Source: Actinobacteria bacterium IMCC26256 (GTDB lineage: Bacteria; Actinomycetota; Acidimicrobiia; IMCC26256). From it: a stretch of DNA of 64,000 nt. Position 1 is the first letter of the stretch. Each line of letters opens with the position of its first letter. The stretch is taken from positions 2,169,001 through 2,233,000 of the forward strand of contig CP011489.1 of NCBI GenBank assembly GCA_001023575.1, read 5' to 3'. The position numbers and the translations under genes were made by a program. The notes under the pieces were generated by a model. It ran no database searches and was not told where the DNA came from. It was given only the letters and a program-made list of their open reading frames with translations. Shown piece by piece: positions 1 through 7,995 of the stretch.

Positions 1-915
1 TTCATGACCTCGCTCCAGTCGCTTACCACCGGCGGATCTATATGCACGCTTGAGCAGCGCAACTTCAGCGCAACTGAGTTATGGGAGGCCGTTGAGACGG
101 CAAAAGTTACACAGATGGCAATTGTTGGCGACGCATTTGGAAAGCCGATGGTTGCAGCGCTAGAGGAGGCGGAGGCCGGAGGCAAGACCTACGACCTCTC
201 ATCACTCCGGATGCTCATCTCATCGGGAGTGATGTGGACAGCGCCCGTAAAGGAGGCCCTTATGGAGCGCGGAGAGTTCATCTGCCTCGACTCTCTCGGG
301 TCGAGCGAGGGCGCAGGCTTTGCTAATCAAGTCTCCACAAAGGGCTCTACCTCCAAGACTGCACGCTTCTCAATCGGCGCATTTACAAAAGTCTTCACCG
401 AGGACGGACGCGAAGTAGAGCGCGGAAGCGACGAGATAGGCATCCTTGCGCTCGGCGGACCTATTCCGTTTGGCTATTACAAGGATCCAGAGAAGTCTGC
501 TGCAACATTTCGCGAGTACAACGGCGAGCGTTACTCAGTCCCTGGAGACTTCGCAAAGGTCCTAGAGGACGGAACAATCGAACTACTAGGGCGCGGCTCA
601 GTTGTGATCAACACCGGCGGAGAGAAGGTCTTCCCCGAGGAGGTTGAGGAGGCGATCAAACTCCACCCTGCCGTGTTTGATGTATTAGTCGTTGGTGTAC
701 CTGACGACCGTTTCGGCGAGTCGATTACTGCAGTAGTGGCCCTAAACGCTGGCCAACAAGCAACTGAGGAAGAGATCGCAGACGCGGTTCGCGGGCACTT
801 AGCAGGCTTCAAGCGACCTCGTCGCGTGATCCTTGTAGATCGCGTCGTGCGCGGCCCGAATGGCAAGGCCGACTACGCATGGGCCAAAGAGACCGCTAAA
901 TCTTCACTGGCTTAA
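1..915 (+). CDS. AMP-forming acyl-CoA synthetase (FadD-like), C-terminal part
   Basis: This is the 3' part of an adenylate-forming ligase of the ANL superfamily that activates a carboxylic acid, probably a fatty acid, with ATP and CoA. The reading frame is open to the window edge, so the N-terminal part, including the P-loop-like A3 motif, lies outside. Visible family motifs are GSSEGAG near residue 100, GYYKDPEKSA near 158, YSVPGDFAKVLEDGTIELLGR with the ATP-ribose Asp, the hinge GRGSVVINTGGEKVFPEEVE, and PNGKADY with the catalytic Lys near the C terminus. The gene converges on the neighbouring VOC gene with a 20 bp overlap of coding ends. The exact substrate cannot be read from this fragment. 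Confidence 0.9.
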   Translation, partial: FMTSLQSLTTGGSICTLEQRNFSATELWEAVETAKVTQMAIVGDAFGKPMVAALEEAEAGGKTYDLSSLRMLISSGVMWTAPVKEALMERGEFICLDSLGSSEGAGFANQVSTKGSTSKTARFSIGAFTKVFTEDGREVERGSDEIGILALGGPIPFGYYKDPEKSAATFREYNGERYSVPGDFAKVLEDGTIELLGRGSVVINTGGEKVFPEEVEEAIKLHPAVFDVLVVGVPDDRFGESITAVVALNAGQQATEEEIADAVRGHLAGFKRPRRVILVDRVVRGPNGKADYAWAKETAKSSLA

Positions 916-1357
916 CTGAAGAGAGGCTCACGCCCGTTACGGCCGATGGAGCGCAGCAAGCTGCATCGGCACTCTCAGGCTGCGCGCTCATGAAATCAGA
1001 GTCCGAAGTCTTCACATACCACTCCCATTGCGCTCCGTCTGGGTCGCTTACCCATGTCTCAACCTTCTCGGCGAAGCAGCAGATTGTGTCGTCTATGCCC
1101 GTTGTAGTGAGCCCCGCTGCACTTAGTCTTGACTCAGCGGAGACAACCTCATCAGCGCTCTCCGTCTCAACTCCAAGATGGTTAATGGTTCCACCTTCTG
1201 CACCCTCAAATAGAACGAGTTTCAAAGGCGGATCGATAACTGCGAAATTTGCGTAACCAGGCTTGCGTTTTGCTGGGCCAACACCAAAGAGACGGGTGTA
1301 GAACTCAACCGCCGCGTCGAGGTCGCTCACGTTAAGGGCTAACTGCAGTCGAGCCAT
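896..1357 (-). CDS. ArsI/CadI-like VOC-family protein (possible C-As lyase)
   Basis: This 153-residue protein has the vicinal-oxygen-chelate fold of small glyoxalase/dioxygenase-like enzymes. The N terminus LQLALNVSDLDAAVEFY is the first beta-alpha-beta unit, NHLGVE supplies a metal His, and WVSDPDGAQWEWY is the last metal-Glu strand. The pair of adjacent cysteines in DTICCFAEK and the second CC near the C terminus match the pattern of ArsI, the Fe(II)-dependent carbon-arsenic lyase, and of the actinobacterial cadmium-induced CadI family. No arsR, arsM or acr3 gene lies beside it in this window, so a role in organoarsenical resistance is inferred from the family alone. It could also be a general stress-induced VOC protein. 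Confidence 0.75.
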   Translation of the reverse strand: MARLQLALNVSDLDAAVEFYTRLFGVGPAKRKPGYANFAVIDPPLKLVLFEGAEGGTINHLGVETESADEVVSAESRLSAAGLTTTGIDDTICCFAEKVETWVSDPDGAQWEWYVKTSDSDFMSAQPESADAACCAPSAVTGVSLSSVKPVKI

Positions 1358-1431
1358 TTGCTCCTGCTTTCACTAGGTCGAGTCGGTCGGTGTTAAATCA
1401 CATTAGCCAATAAGCGGGCTCAGCCGAGCGC

Positions 1432-1463
1432 GAAGAAGCGGCCTATCTCTAGGCCGCTTCTTC
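1432..1463 (-). terminator. Perfect hairpin downstream of groES
   Basis: GAAGAAGCGGCCT and AGGCCGCTTCTTC form a perfect 13 bp stem with a 6 base loop (ATCTCT). It lies 59 bp after the groES stop and before the ArsI-like gene. There is no clear T-run, so it may act as an L-shaped actinobacterial terminator. A weaker CCCTCC/GGAGGG hairpin lies at 1491-1507. Confidence 0.6.
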
Positions 1464-1521
1464 AACGTTCACAGCGCGTATCTCTCGCGCCCCTCCACGG
1501 AGGAGGGATCAAGTAATAGCG

Positions 1522-1830
1522 TTACTTCTTCTTCTTTGTCGTAACAAGCTTTCCAAGAATGTCGCGGCTCGAGAGAATGAGGAGGTCCTCACCATCGACA
1601 GCGACCTCGGTGCCTCCGTACTTGGAGTAGATCACGGTGTCGCCGACAGCAACATCGAGAGGAATTAGCTCGCCGGTAGTCTCAGAGCGACGCCCTGGTC
1701 CGACTGCAAGTACCTCGCCCTGCTGGGGCTTCTCCTTGGCGGAGTCAGGGATTACAAGACCACTAAAGGTGGTCTCCTCGGCCTCGGCGGTGCGAACGAC
1801 GATTCTGTCGTCAAGCGGTTGGAGGTTCAT
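1522..1830 (-). CDS. groES: Co-chaperonin GroES (Hsp10)
   Basis: GroES caps the GroEL barrel and assists ATP-dependent protein folding in the cytoplasm. The 102 residues show the Hsp10 signature from the start ([19 protein letters not shown]), the mobile loop [16 protein letters not shown], and the beta-barrel strands GEVLAVGPG and [14 protein letters not shown]. The C terminus carries an unusual run of four lysines after LVTT. An AGGAG Shine-Dalgarno lies 9 bases before the ATG, and a CIRCE operator lies about 104 bp upstream, so HrcA repression is likely. No groEL follows. A hairpin and then the ArsI-like gene come next, so this is a stand-alone groES as seen in some actinobacteria. The stop codon sits inside an AAGTAA/TTACTT inverted repeat. 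Confidence 0.97.
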   Translation of the reverse strand: MNLQPLDDRIVVRTAEAEETTFSGLVIPDSAKEKPQQGEVLAVGPGRRSETTGELIPLDVAVGDTVIYSKYGGTEVAVDGEDLLILSSRDILGKLVTTKKKK

Positions 1831-1933
1831 CTGGTGGAACTCCTAGTGGGGATTGGCCCTTATAGGGCGGGGATCGGATCTGCTCACGTGGACCGGTAGG
1901 TCTTTACCCTGAAGGCCTTGACCCTTGCGGGCT

Positions 1934-1960
1934 TTGGCACTCCCGGGGTGCGAGTGCTAA
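1934..1960 (-). promoter_or_regulatory. CIRCE operator (HrcA-binding site)
   Basis: The inverted repeat reads TTGGCACTC, then nine bases, then GAGTGCTAA. It matches the CIRCE consensus TTAGCACTC-N9-GAGTGCTAA at 17 of 18 arm positions. It lies 104-130 bp upstream of the groES ATG, which is the expected arrangement for HrcA repression of chaperonin genes. hrcA itself is not in the window. Confidence 0.92.
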
Positions 1961-2057
1961 GGAACCTACCAATTGAAGCGCCCCGGCGGCAAGGCGGGGG
2001 GATTTTAGGTTCAGATCCCCACCTCACAGCCCCAAACGCGCCCCAACCCCGCCCCAA

Positions 2058-3059
2058 TCAGCCGATAGTCGGCAGGACCAATCCTGGCATCGCCCCGTCA
2101 TCGAGCGGGGTCGGTCCGTCAGAGAGGAGTCGAAAATGGGCTGCTGCTGCGATCATCGCACCGTTATCGGTACATAGGTCATGGCGCGGAAGGAGCGCTC
2201 TCCTGCCACTCTTCTCGGCGACCTCGGCTACTCGGGCCCGGAGTCGAGAGTTCGCGGCCACTCCGCCACCAAGGACAAGAGTACGCGCGCCTATTTGATC
2301 TGCCGCCTTCTCAAGTTTGTAGACCAGTGTCTCCACAACCGCTTCTTGAAACGACGCAGCAATATCTTGTGCCGGGCGATCGGGGTTGCGACGAATCTCG
2401 AGCATCACTGCCGTCTTCAAGCCAGAGAAAGAAAAATCAAGCCCTTCGTTGAGCATGGGGCGCGGGAATACAACGCTATTCGGGTCACCATCTTTGGCGA
2501 TGCGGTCGATGACAGGTCCACCTGGGTAACCAAGACCAAGCGCACGCGCCACTTTGTCGTAAGCCTCGCCAGCAGCATCATCGACAGTCTGCCCAAGTAT
2601 TCGGTAGCGCCCGGTCCCCTCCATCGAGACGATCATCGTGTGGCCACCTGATACCAGGAGAACCGCCATCGGCATCTCAACACTCGGGTCCTCTAACCAC
2701 GCCGCATGTAGGTGCGCCTCAAGATGATGAACCCCTACATAAGGCACATCAAGCACAAGCGCGAGAGCCTTCCCTGCGCTTACTCCAACAAGAAGCGCGC
2801 CTGCGAGACCCGGGCCATGGCATGCGGCGACTGCGTCTAAGTCTCCAAGGCTTGCCCCTGCTTCATCTAAAGCCCTTGTAATTACAGCATTAATTGACTC
2901 GAGGTGAGCACGACTCGCTACCTCAGGAACAACGCCGCCAAATCGCGCGTGGAGTTCGACTTGGGTCGAGATCACATTCGAACGAATATCTAATCCATCG
3001 ACCACAACCGCGGCCGCAGTCTCATCGCATGAAGTCTCAATCCCAAGAATTGTTGTCAT
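2058..3059 (-). CDS. tsaD: tRNA N6-threonylcarbamoyladenosine transferase TsaD
   Basis: TsaD transfers the threonylcarbamoyl group to A37 of tRNAs that read ANN codons, working with TsaB and TsaE. The 333 residues begin with the ASKHA-fold motif LGIETSCDETAAAVV. The metal-binding histidines are in GVHHLEAHLHA near residue 110, and phosphate-binding loops appear in LLVSGGHTMIV and VLGGGVAANSRLR. The length is normal for the family. The start overlaps the stop of rimI by four bases (ATGA), so the tsaE-tsaB-rimI-tsaD set is translationally coupled. Nothing in the sequence looks degraded. Confidence 0.97.
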   Translation of the reverse strand: MTTILGIETSCDETAAAVVVDGLDIRSNVISTQVELHARFGGVVPEVASRAHLESINAVITRALDEAGASLGDLDAVAACHGPGLAGALLVGVSAGKALALVLDVPYVGVHHLEAHLHAAWLEDPSVEMPMAVLLVSGGHTMIVSMEGTGRYRILGQTVDDAAGEAYDKVARALGLGYPGGPVIDRIAKDGDPNSVVFPRPMLNEGLDFSFSGLKTAVMLEIRRNPDRPAQDIAASFQEAVVETLVYKLEKAADQIGARTLVLGGGVAANSRLRARVAEVAEKSGRRALLPRHDLCTDNGAMIAAAAHFRLLSDGPTPLDDGAMPGLVLPTIG

Positions 3060-3631
3060 TGGGGCGCTCCGCCAATAACTCTGGGCAACTCAAACCTCGT
3101 GCTTGACGCGTAACGCAGCGAGTACTGAGCGAGGAGTTCCCCATACTCAGCGGTATCAATATCTCGAACCCACATAATGAACGCGTCCTCTGCGTTGTCC
3201 TGGTAGTAACCCTTTCGAGCACCTACAGATACGAATCCAAATCGTTTATAGAGCCCCTGCGCAGCGCGATTTGATGCGCGAACCTCAAGAGTCATTGCAT
3301 TTACGCCACGCTCAAGCGCCGACTTAGCGAGTCCAAGCATGAGCCTCATCCCGATAGCACTGCGCTGCACCTTTGGCTCTACAGCGATCGTTGTTATATG
3401 GCCCTCATCACCAACGAACATGATCCCTGCGTATCCGATGACCCGACGTCCATCGCGTGCTACCAAGTATGCGCGGCTCTCTTTCAAATCCAGTTCACCG
3501 AGCATCAGCGTGCGGGACCAAGGGCGCGGGTATACCTGCTTCTCTATGGCGATTACCGCCGGGAGGTGGCGACGACGCATCGGGGCGATATCAATCGTCG
3601 CGCCCTCCATCACTTGCTGCCCTTGTTCCAA
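3056..3631 (-). CDS. rimI: Ribosomal protein S18-alanine N-acetyltransferase RimI
   Basis: This GNAT-fold acetyltransferase is expected to acetylate the N terminus of ribosomal protein S18. The acetyl-CoA-binding segment is HITTIAVEPKVQRSAIGMRLM near the middle, and the RimI-type motif is LEVRASNRAAQGLYKRFGF. The predicted 191 residues are longer than E. coli RimI (148) because of about 17 residues before the usual start and a tail of about 40 after the core. A start at the second Met (MEGATIDIAP) is also possible. It overlaps tsaB by 22 bp and tsaD by 4 bp. The tsaB-rimI-tsaD order is widely conserved. Confidence 0.9.
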   Translation of the reverse strand: MEQGQQVMEGATIDIAPMRRRHLPAVIAIEKQVYPRPWSRTLMLGELDLKESRAYLVARDGRRVIGYAGIMFVGDEGHITTIAVEPKVQRSAIGMRLMLGLAKSALERGVNAMTLEVRASNRAAQGLYKRFGFVSVGARKGYYQDNAEDAFIMWVRDIDTAEYGELLAQYSLRYASSTRFELPRVIGGAPQ

Positions 3632-4323
3632 TTCATCTCCGCGTCACTCTTTCGCAGATATCGGGGGCGCACGGAGTCGGCTAGTTGACCCAATCCATTC
3701 TGAAGGTCCCTAGATGCCCGAAGAACTAAGACTCCCCCGCTCGGAACTGCGTACTCGGGGCCAGCAACCTCGATCGCGTCATAGCCCGCGAAAATCTCTG
3801 CGTAGACATATGCGCCACCCCCGACAACTAGGACTCTCTCTCTAGTCTCGAGCAACCGCTCTAAAAATCCCTGCGCCGTTCCGACCTCATCATCAGTGAG
3901 GCGCTCAATCCTTGGCTCTCCATTCTCTAGTACCCCGGTTCTATATGTTGAGCAGAACACTTCTTTGCGCCGTGCATCGAGCACAGATGCGAGAACTCGC
4001 CCGTCGCGAGCATGGGGTTCAGCGAGAATGTCAAGGGTTGATACCGGCACCACAGGTACTCCGAGTGCGTGGGCCATCGTCATCGCCGTAGTTACACCGA
4101 CTCTTAAACCCGTGAATAGTCCAGGGCCGATCCCCACACCTATTGCATCAAGATTCTTTGGGCGCAACCCAGCCTCAGCGAATAGCAACTGCAGAGCGGG
4201 TGCGAGTACCTCTGCGTGGCGTCGATCTGCCGGGAGGCTTGACTCGCCAAGAATTACACCATCCACTGCGATCGCAATACTGACATGACTAGTTGCGGTA
4301 TCTATCCCAAGAATTGTTGTCAC
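3610..4323 (-). CDS. tsaB: tRNA threonylcarbamoyladenosine biosynthesis protein TsaB
   Basis: TsaB is a catalytically inactive paralogue of TsaD that scaffolds the t6A complex. The 237 residues open with LGIDTATSHVSIAIAVDG, which parallels the TsaD start, and contain the conserved GIGPGLFTGLRVGVTTA segment that forms the TsaB-TsaD interface. The C-terminal half is more variable and ends PRYLRKSDAEMNW, close to the common PxYLR tail. The start overlaps the tsaE stop by four bases. The first bases of tsaB and tsaD are almost identical (ATGACAACAATTCTTGG), which reflects their shared ancestry. Confidence 0.96.
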   Translation of the reverse strand: MTTILGIDTATSHVSIAIAVDGVILGESSLPADRRHAEVLAPALQLLFAEAGLRPKNLDAIGVGIGPGLFTGLRVGVTTAMTMAHALGVPVVPVSTLDILAEPHARDGRVLASVLDARRKEVFCSTYRTGVLENGEPRIERLTDDEVGTAQGFLERLLETRERVLVVGGGAYVYAEIFAGYDAIEVAGPEYAVPSGGVLVLRASRDLQNGLGQLADSVRPRYLRKSDAEMNWNKGSK

Positions 4324-4805
4324 TGCAGTGCACCTACAAGCATCTGTAGATCATCTGACCGGCTACTCCAAGCCTCTCCAAATATTTGGAAGACAAGTAA
4401 GCGATCGCTGTCTGCTCCCTCTGGAAGTAACGAGATTGTTATCTCGAGCCTCTCATCACCTAGAGCATCAAGAGCGGCGTCACCCCACTCAACAATCGTG
4501 ACGCCGTTATCTAGAACTTCGTCGATACCAAGATCTAAGACTTCCTGCATATGCCCCAAGCGATAAACGTCGAGATGCTGCAGAGGGAGGCGACCAATGT
4601 ATTCACGAACAACTGTGAAAGTTGGGCTCAGCATTGGTTCTGTCACCCCTAGACCAGCTCCGATTCCCTGAGCGAGTGCAGTCTTGCCGGCGCCTAAATC
4701 TCCGCTGAGAATAATCAAATCTCCCTCACGCAGAATCTCAGCGAGGGCTCCCCCAAGAGCGCGGGTCGTCTCGACGCTATGCGTGATTAAAGAGACCGGG
4801 GTCAT
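4320..4805 (-). CDS. tsaE: tRNA threonylcarbamoyladenosine biosynthesis ATPase TsaE
   Basis: TsaE is the ATPase that resets the TsaB-TsaD complex during t6A synthesis. The 161 residues carry the Walker A motif SGDLGAGKTALAQGIG near residue 40, the switch-like PTFTVVREY, and HLDVYRL followed by the acidic VEWGD segment, all typical of the family. The gene lies between udg and tsaB with four-base overlaps on both sides. Confidence 0.96.
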   Translation of the reverse strand: MTPVSLITHSVETTRALGGALAEILREGDLIILSGDLGAGKTALAQGIGAGLGVTEPMLSPTFTVVREYIGRLPLQHLDVYRLGHMQEVLDLGIDEVLDNGVTIVEWGDAALDALGDERLEITISLLPEGADSDRLLVFQIFGEAWSSRSDDLQMLVGALQ

Positions 4806-5374
4806 GGCTGCACTACCGAGATGTTGCCAAGCAGCGCAACTCTGATCGCCTCGAAGTCGCTGCGCGCCTCAACAAGGCCAGCGGCGCCGCGACGCGCAAC
4901 TGCAGCAGGGTGGAGTACGGGGATAAGCACGCCCCCACGGTATGCGACAGGGCTCCCTCGCAACTTAGTGATGCCAACCTTTGTCTCTAAAAGCAGTTTT
5001 GTTGCAAAATTTCCTAGGGTTACTAGCACTCGAGGCGATATGTGCTCAATCTGCGAAGCGATGATCGGGGCGCAGGCTTCTACCTCACTTGGATCTGGAT
5101 CACGATTGGCGGGGGGACGACACTTAACGACATTGGAGATGTAGACCTGATCTCGCGTGAGGCCAATCCCCTCGATCAAACTTGTGAGCAGTCTCCCGCT
5201 GCGCCCTACAAAAGGCTGACCGGTCAAGTCCTCCTGCGCTCCCGGGGCCTCCCCGACAAACATCAGATCTGCGCTGGGATTACCTGAACCGAATACAACA
5301 TTGGTGCGCGTCTCACAGAGACTGCAGTTGCGGCATGTGAGTGCATAGGTTCTTAGAGAGTTAAGCGACTGCAT
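4802..5374 (-). CDS. Uracil-DNA glycosylase, family 4 (iron-sulfur type)
   Basis: This enzyme removes uracil from DNA to begin base-excision repair. The 190 residues include the [4Fe-4S] ligand candidates Cys14 and Cys17 (TCRNCSLC) and later Cys residues in [11 protein letters not shown] and VEACAPII. The catalytic-site motif is [11 protein letters not shown], a nearby loop is GQPFVGRSG, and HPAAVAR is the C-terminal uracil/minor-groove motif. The length matches bacterial family-4 enzymes. It overlaps tsaE by four bases, so it is probably co-transcribed with the t6A genes. No SOS box was seen before it. Confidence 0.94.
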   Translation of the reverse strand: MQSLNSLRTYALTCRNCSLCETRTNVVFGSGNPSADLMFVGEAPGAQEDLTGQPFVGRSGRLLTSLIEGIGLTRDQVYISNVVKCRPPANRDPDPSEVEACAPIIASQIEHISPRVLVTLGNFATKLLLETKVGITKLRGSPVAYRGGVLIPVLHPAAVARRGAAGLVEARSDFEAIRVALLGNISVVQP

Positions 5375-5396
5375 TTAACTCGACTCGCAGAGGTAC

Positions 5397-6392
5397 TTAG
5401 GAGCCTGAGCTCGCAGAACTGTGCTGCACTCTGCGCGCGAAGGAAGAAATCAATTCGTTGACAAGTTCAGTACGCTCAAACATGAGCATGTGTCCTCCGC
5501 GTGGAACAATCTCTAGCGACGCACCAGGAATTGTCGCAGCCATTCGTCGTGACTCCGCTGGAGGAGTCAGAACATCTGCTGTGCCGCCTATTACAAGTGT
5601 CGGCATCCTGATTGAGGCGATCTGCTCGACGAGGTCGAGATTCAGGAGTGCTCGTCCAGCTGCCTTACGCGTCTCGGGCGGGCACTCAAGAACCATCTCT
5701 CGGGTCAGTTCAATGTGGCTAGGCAGCGCCTCGCTCCCAAAACCAACACGGCTCATCAAATAACCAAGATCGCGTCGATTGAGCAGCCCGGTGACGTCAG
5801 GGCCACGGGCACTAAGCGCACCAACAAAACGGGCGAGTCCTTCATGGCCCGAGAGCGGGGTGCGCGCCATTGAAGAGAGCATCACTATGCCAGAGACTCG
5901 CTCCGCTGCTATCTCGGGAAACGTCACCATGAAGGCCAGTACTGCGATGCCACCCATTGAGTGACCCACTAAAACCGCGTCATGCAGATCCATTGACTCA
6001 AGGACTGTTCGCACATCCCAAGCAAGGTTCTCAATGGTGTGACCAGTGGAGCCTGCAACCGACCCGCCATGCCCGCGGTGATCAAAAGCAATAGCCCGAA
6101 ACCCCGCCTCTGGAAGGAACTCCATCTGCTTCGCCCAAGTTCGCACTGAGAGTGTGACTCCATGCGAGAGAACGATCGCAGGCCCCTTGCCGCTACTAAT
6201 CGCGTTGATGACGCCACCGTCGTGACTCGGGAAGGTATGGGTCTCATCGAACTCTGGCATGAACTCGTTGAGTGCATCGGGGTCTTCCTGCCTGCGGGAG
6301 CGGCGAACCGAAGCCTGCTCTGCACCCCATACTGCGGCGGCTGTGGCCGCAACTACTGCGAGCCCGACGAAAGTTTTATTGCGTGCGCTCAT
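5397..6392 (-). CDS. Membrane-anchored alpha/beta hydrolase
   Basis: This 331-residue serine hydrolase has an N-terminal hydrophobic segment (VGLAVVAATAAAVWGAEQ) that probably anchors it in the membrane with the domain outside. The nucleophile elbow is VGHSMGGIA near residue 145, the oxyanion region is VLSHGVTLS, the acid is likely in GGTADVLTPP, and the catalytic His is in RGGHMLMFE. The substrate is unknown and could be an ester or lipid. It sits between alr and udg, overlapping alr by four bases. An alpha/beta hydrolase between alr and tsaE is common in actinobacterial genomes, but no functional link to alanine racemase is known to me. Confidence 0.88.
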   Translation of the reverse strand: MSARNKTFVGLAVVAATAAAVWGAEQASVRRSRRQEDPDALNEFMPEFDETHTFPSHDGGVINAISSGKGPAIVLSHGVTLSVRTWAKQMEFLPEAGFRAIAFDHRGHGGSVAGSTGHTIENLAWDVRTVLESMDLHDAVLVGHSMGGIAVLAFMVTFPEIAAERVSGIVMLSSMARTPLSGHEGLARFVGALSARGPDVTGLLNRRDLGYLMSRVGFGSEALPSHIELTREMVLECPPETRKAAGRALLNLDLVEQIASIRMPTLVIGGTADVLTPPAESRRMAATIPGASLEIVPRGGHMLMFERTELVNELISSFARRVQHSSASSGS

Positions 6393-7510
6393 TCTCTGTA
6401 CTCCCTCGGAACCCGCGGGCCAATCCCACAGACAATTTCATATGCAATCGTATTCAGTAGACGGGCCCACTCGCTTGCTGTTATCTCCTCTGCCCCTTGT
6501 TTTCCTAAGAAAACAACCTCGTCGCCGATAGATACATCGACATCGCCAACATCAACTAAGAGTTGATCCATTGTTATGGTCCCCGCTATCGGGAATCGCT
6601 TCCCTGCGATTAGGACTTCTCCGCCTACTTCGCCGAGGCGCCTCGGCACTCCATCTGCATAGCCGACAGGAATCGTCGCGATTGTTGAGGCACTCATTAA
6701 TTCATAACGCTGTCCGTAAGAGAGCCGATCACCAGCGCTAAGCCGCTTAACGAATGTCACTTCGCTCGTAAAGCTAAGGGCTTGAGTTAGACCGTTGAGT
6801 GGCTCAAGCTCGGGGCTGGGAGCGATGCCGTAAATCGTAATTCCGAGGCGCACCATGCTGAACAGCGCACTCGGGCGGGTAAGCGCAGCAGCAGAGTTAG
6901 CGCAGTGTGTAATGACTGGATTAATTCCAGCGCTCTCAAGATCGGCGAGAACCGTCCTAAATCGCTCGAGCTGTGTCTCCACGAACTCGGAGTCGGCCTC
7001 ATCTGCAGTCGCGAAATGCGTGAACACTCCCTCGAGAGTTAGGCCAGAGTCCGCAGCTATTCGCTGCGCTAGGGCCAGAGCGTCCTGCGTGCTGCACCCA
7101 ACTCGGTGCATACCAGTATCGACCTTAAGGTGTACTGGTATCACCTCACCAGCGTCCCGAGCAGCACGCCCCAGCGCATCTATACCTCCGGCTGTGTAGA
7201 CCGTTGATGTAAGTGCATTGGCTACAACTGCATCAGCAACGCTCGCTGGGGGTTCAGACAAGAGGAGAATTGGCGCTGTAATCCCTGCATTACGCAGCAG
7301 TGCACCCTCCTCAACTATTGCTACCCCTAGGCGCGTTGCACCAGCCTCTAACGCACAACTCGCAATTGGTACCGCTCCATGCCCGTAAGCATCTGCCTTC
7401 ACAACCGCAAGAACCTCCGCCGGAGCAGAGTCACTAACTAGGCGTCGAATATTGGATCGAACCGCTGCGAGATCGACCTCGACTCGTGCCGGGCGAAAAC
7501 GTGGGGTCAC
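6389..7510 (-). CDS. alr: Alanine racemase
   Basis: Alanine racemase is a PLP enzyme that makes D-alanine for peptidoglycan. The 373 residues contain the PLP-lysine motif VVKADAYGHGA near residue 40, THFATADEAD, the substrate-binding HCANSAA, and RLSYGQRYE with the catalytic Tyr of the C-terminal barrel. MDQLLVDVGD and GDEVVFLG close the conserved core. The start is GTG inside a GTGA overlap with the CBS gene, and the stop overlaps the hydrolase start. Length and motifs are complete. Confidence 0.97.
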   Translation of the reverse strand: MTPRFRPARVEVDLAAVRSNIRRLVSDSAPAEVLAVVKADAYGHGAVPIASCALEAGATRLGVAIVEEGALLRNAGITAPILLLSEPPASVADAVVANALTSTVYTAGGIDALGRAARDAGEVIPVHLKVDTGMHRVGCSTQDALALAQRIAADSGLTLEGVFTHFATADEADSEFVETQLERFRTVLADLESAGINPVITHCANSAAALTRPSALFSMVRLGITIYGIAPSPELEPLNGLTQALSFTSEVTFVKRLSAGDRLSYGQRYELMSASTIATIPVGYADGVPRRLGEVGGEVLIAGKRFPIAGTITMDQLLVDVGDVDVSIGDEVVFLGKQGAEEITASEWARLLNTIAYEIVCGIGPRVPREYRE

Positions 7511-7971
7511 TTTGTCCGTGCGAGGTGGCGTATTACATCTCCTCTGGCGACAATACCCACGACCTTGCCATTACCGTCGATAACCGGCACGTGAGTGACC
7601 TGCTTGTCATGCATCAGAGTGGCGAGATCTTCCAGAGAAGTATCCGGGCTCACTGTCTCGGGGTCAGTCTGCATAAGTTCTCCGACGGTGGAGGCCGCGG
7701 CGATGCGCAGTTCCTCATCGAAACGCTTCAAGTGGCTGGGCAGAGTGAACTCGATACCAGGCAGCAGCGCAATCGTTGTCGGTACATGAATACCGGCTTC
7801 TCGCAGTAGCAGGTCTTCGTCACGAAGTAGACCAACAAATTCGTCTGCGTCATTCACCACAGGGACTGCACCGATGGAGCCATCGGCGAGGACTGTTGCG
7901 ACCTCAATAATGCTCATATCTGGGTGGACTGTTCTGACCTCTGAGGTCATAACTTCGCTGACAATCGCCAT
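7507..7971 (-). CDS. CBS-domain pair protein
   Basis: This 154-residue protein consists of two CBS domains. The first is about residues 1-65 (MTSEVRTVHPDMSIIEVATVL, GAVPVV) and the second about 95-150 (MQTDPETVSPDTSLEDLATLM, THVPVIDGNGKVVGIVARGDVI). CBS pairs bind adenosine nucleotides and regulate partner proteins. No catalytic domain is attached, so the partner is unknown. The gene lies between nnr and alr with a four-base overlap into alr, which suggests co-expression. Confidence 0.9.
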   Translation of the reverse strand: MAIVSEVMTSEVRTVHPDMSIIEVATVLADGSIGAVPVVNDADEFVGLLRDEDLLLREAGIHVPTTIALLPGIEFTLPSHLKRFDEELRIAAASTVGELMQTDPETVSPDTSLEDLATLMHDKQVTHVPVIDGNGKVVGIVARGDVIRHLARTK

Positions 7972-7995
7972 TGGGGCTCCTGGTGCTCTGGTTGA

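Noticed and set aside
1961-2057. Several GGGG/CCCC stems between groES and tsaD
   Set aside because: GC-rich runs give many possible short stems, but none with a clear terminator layout.
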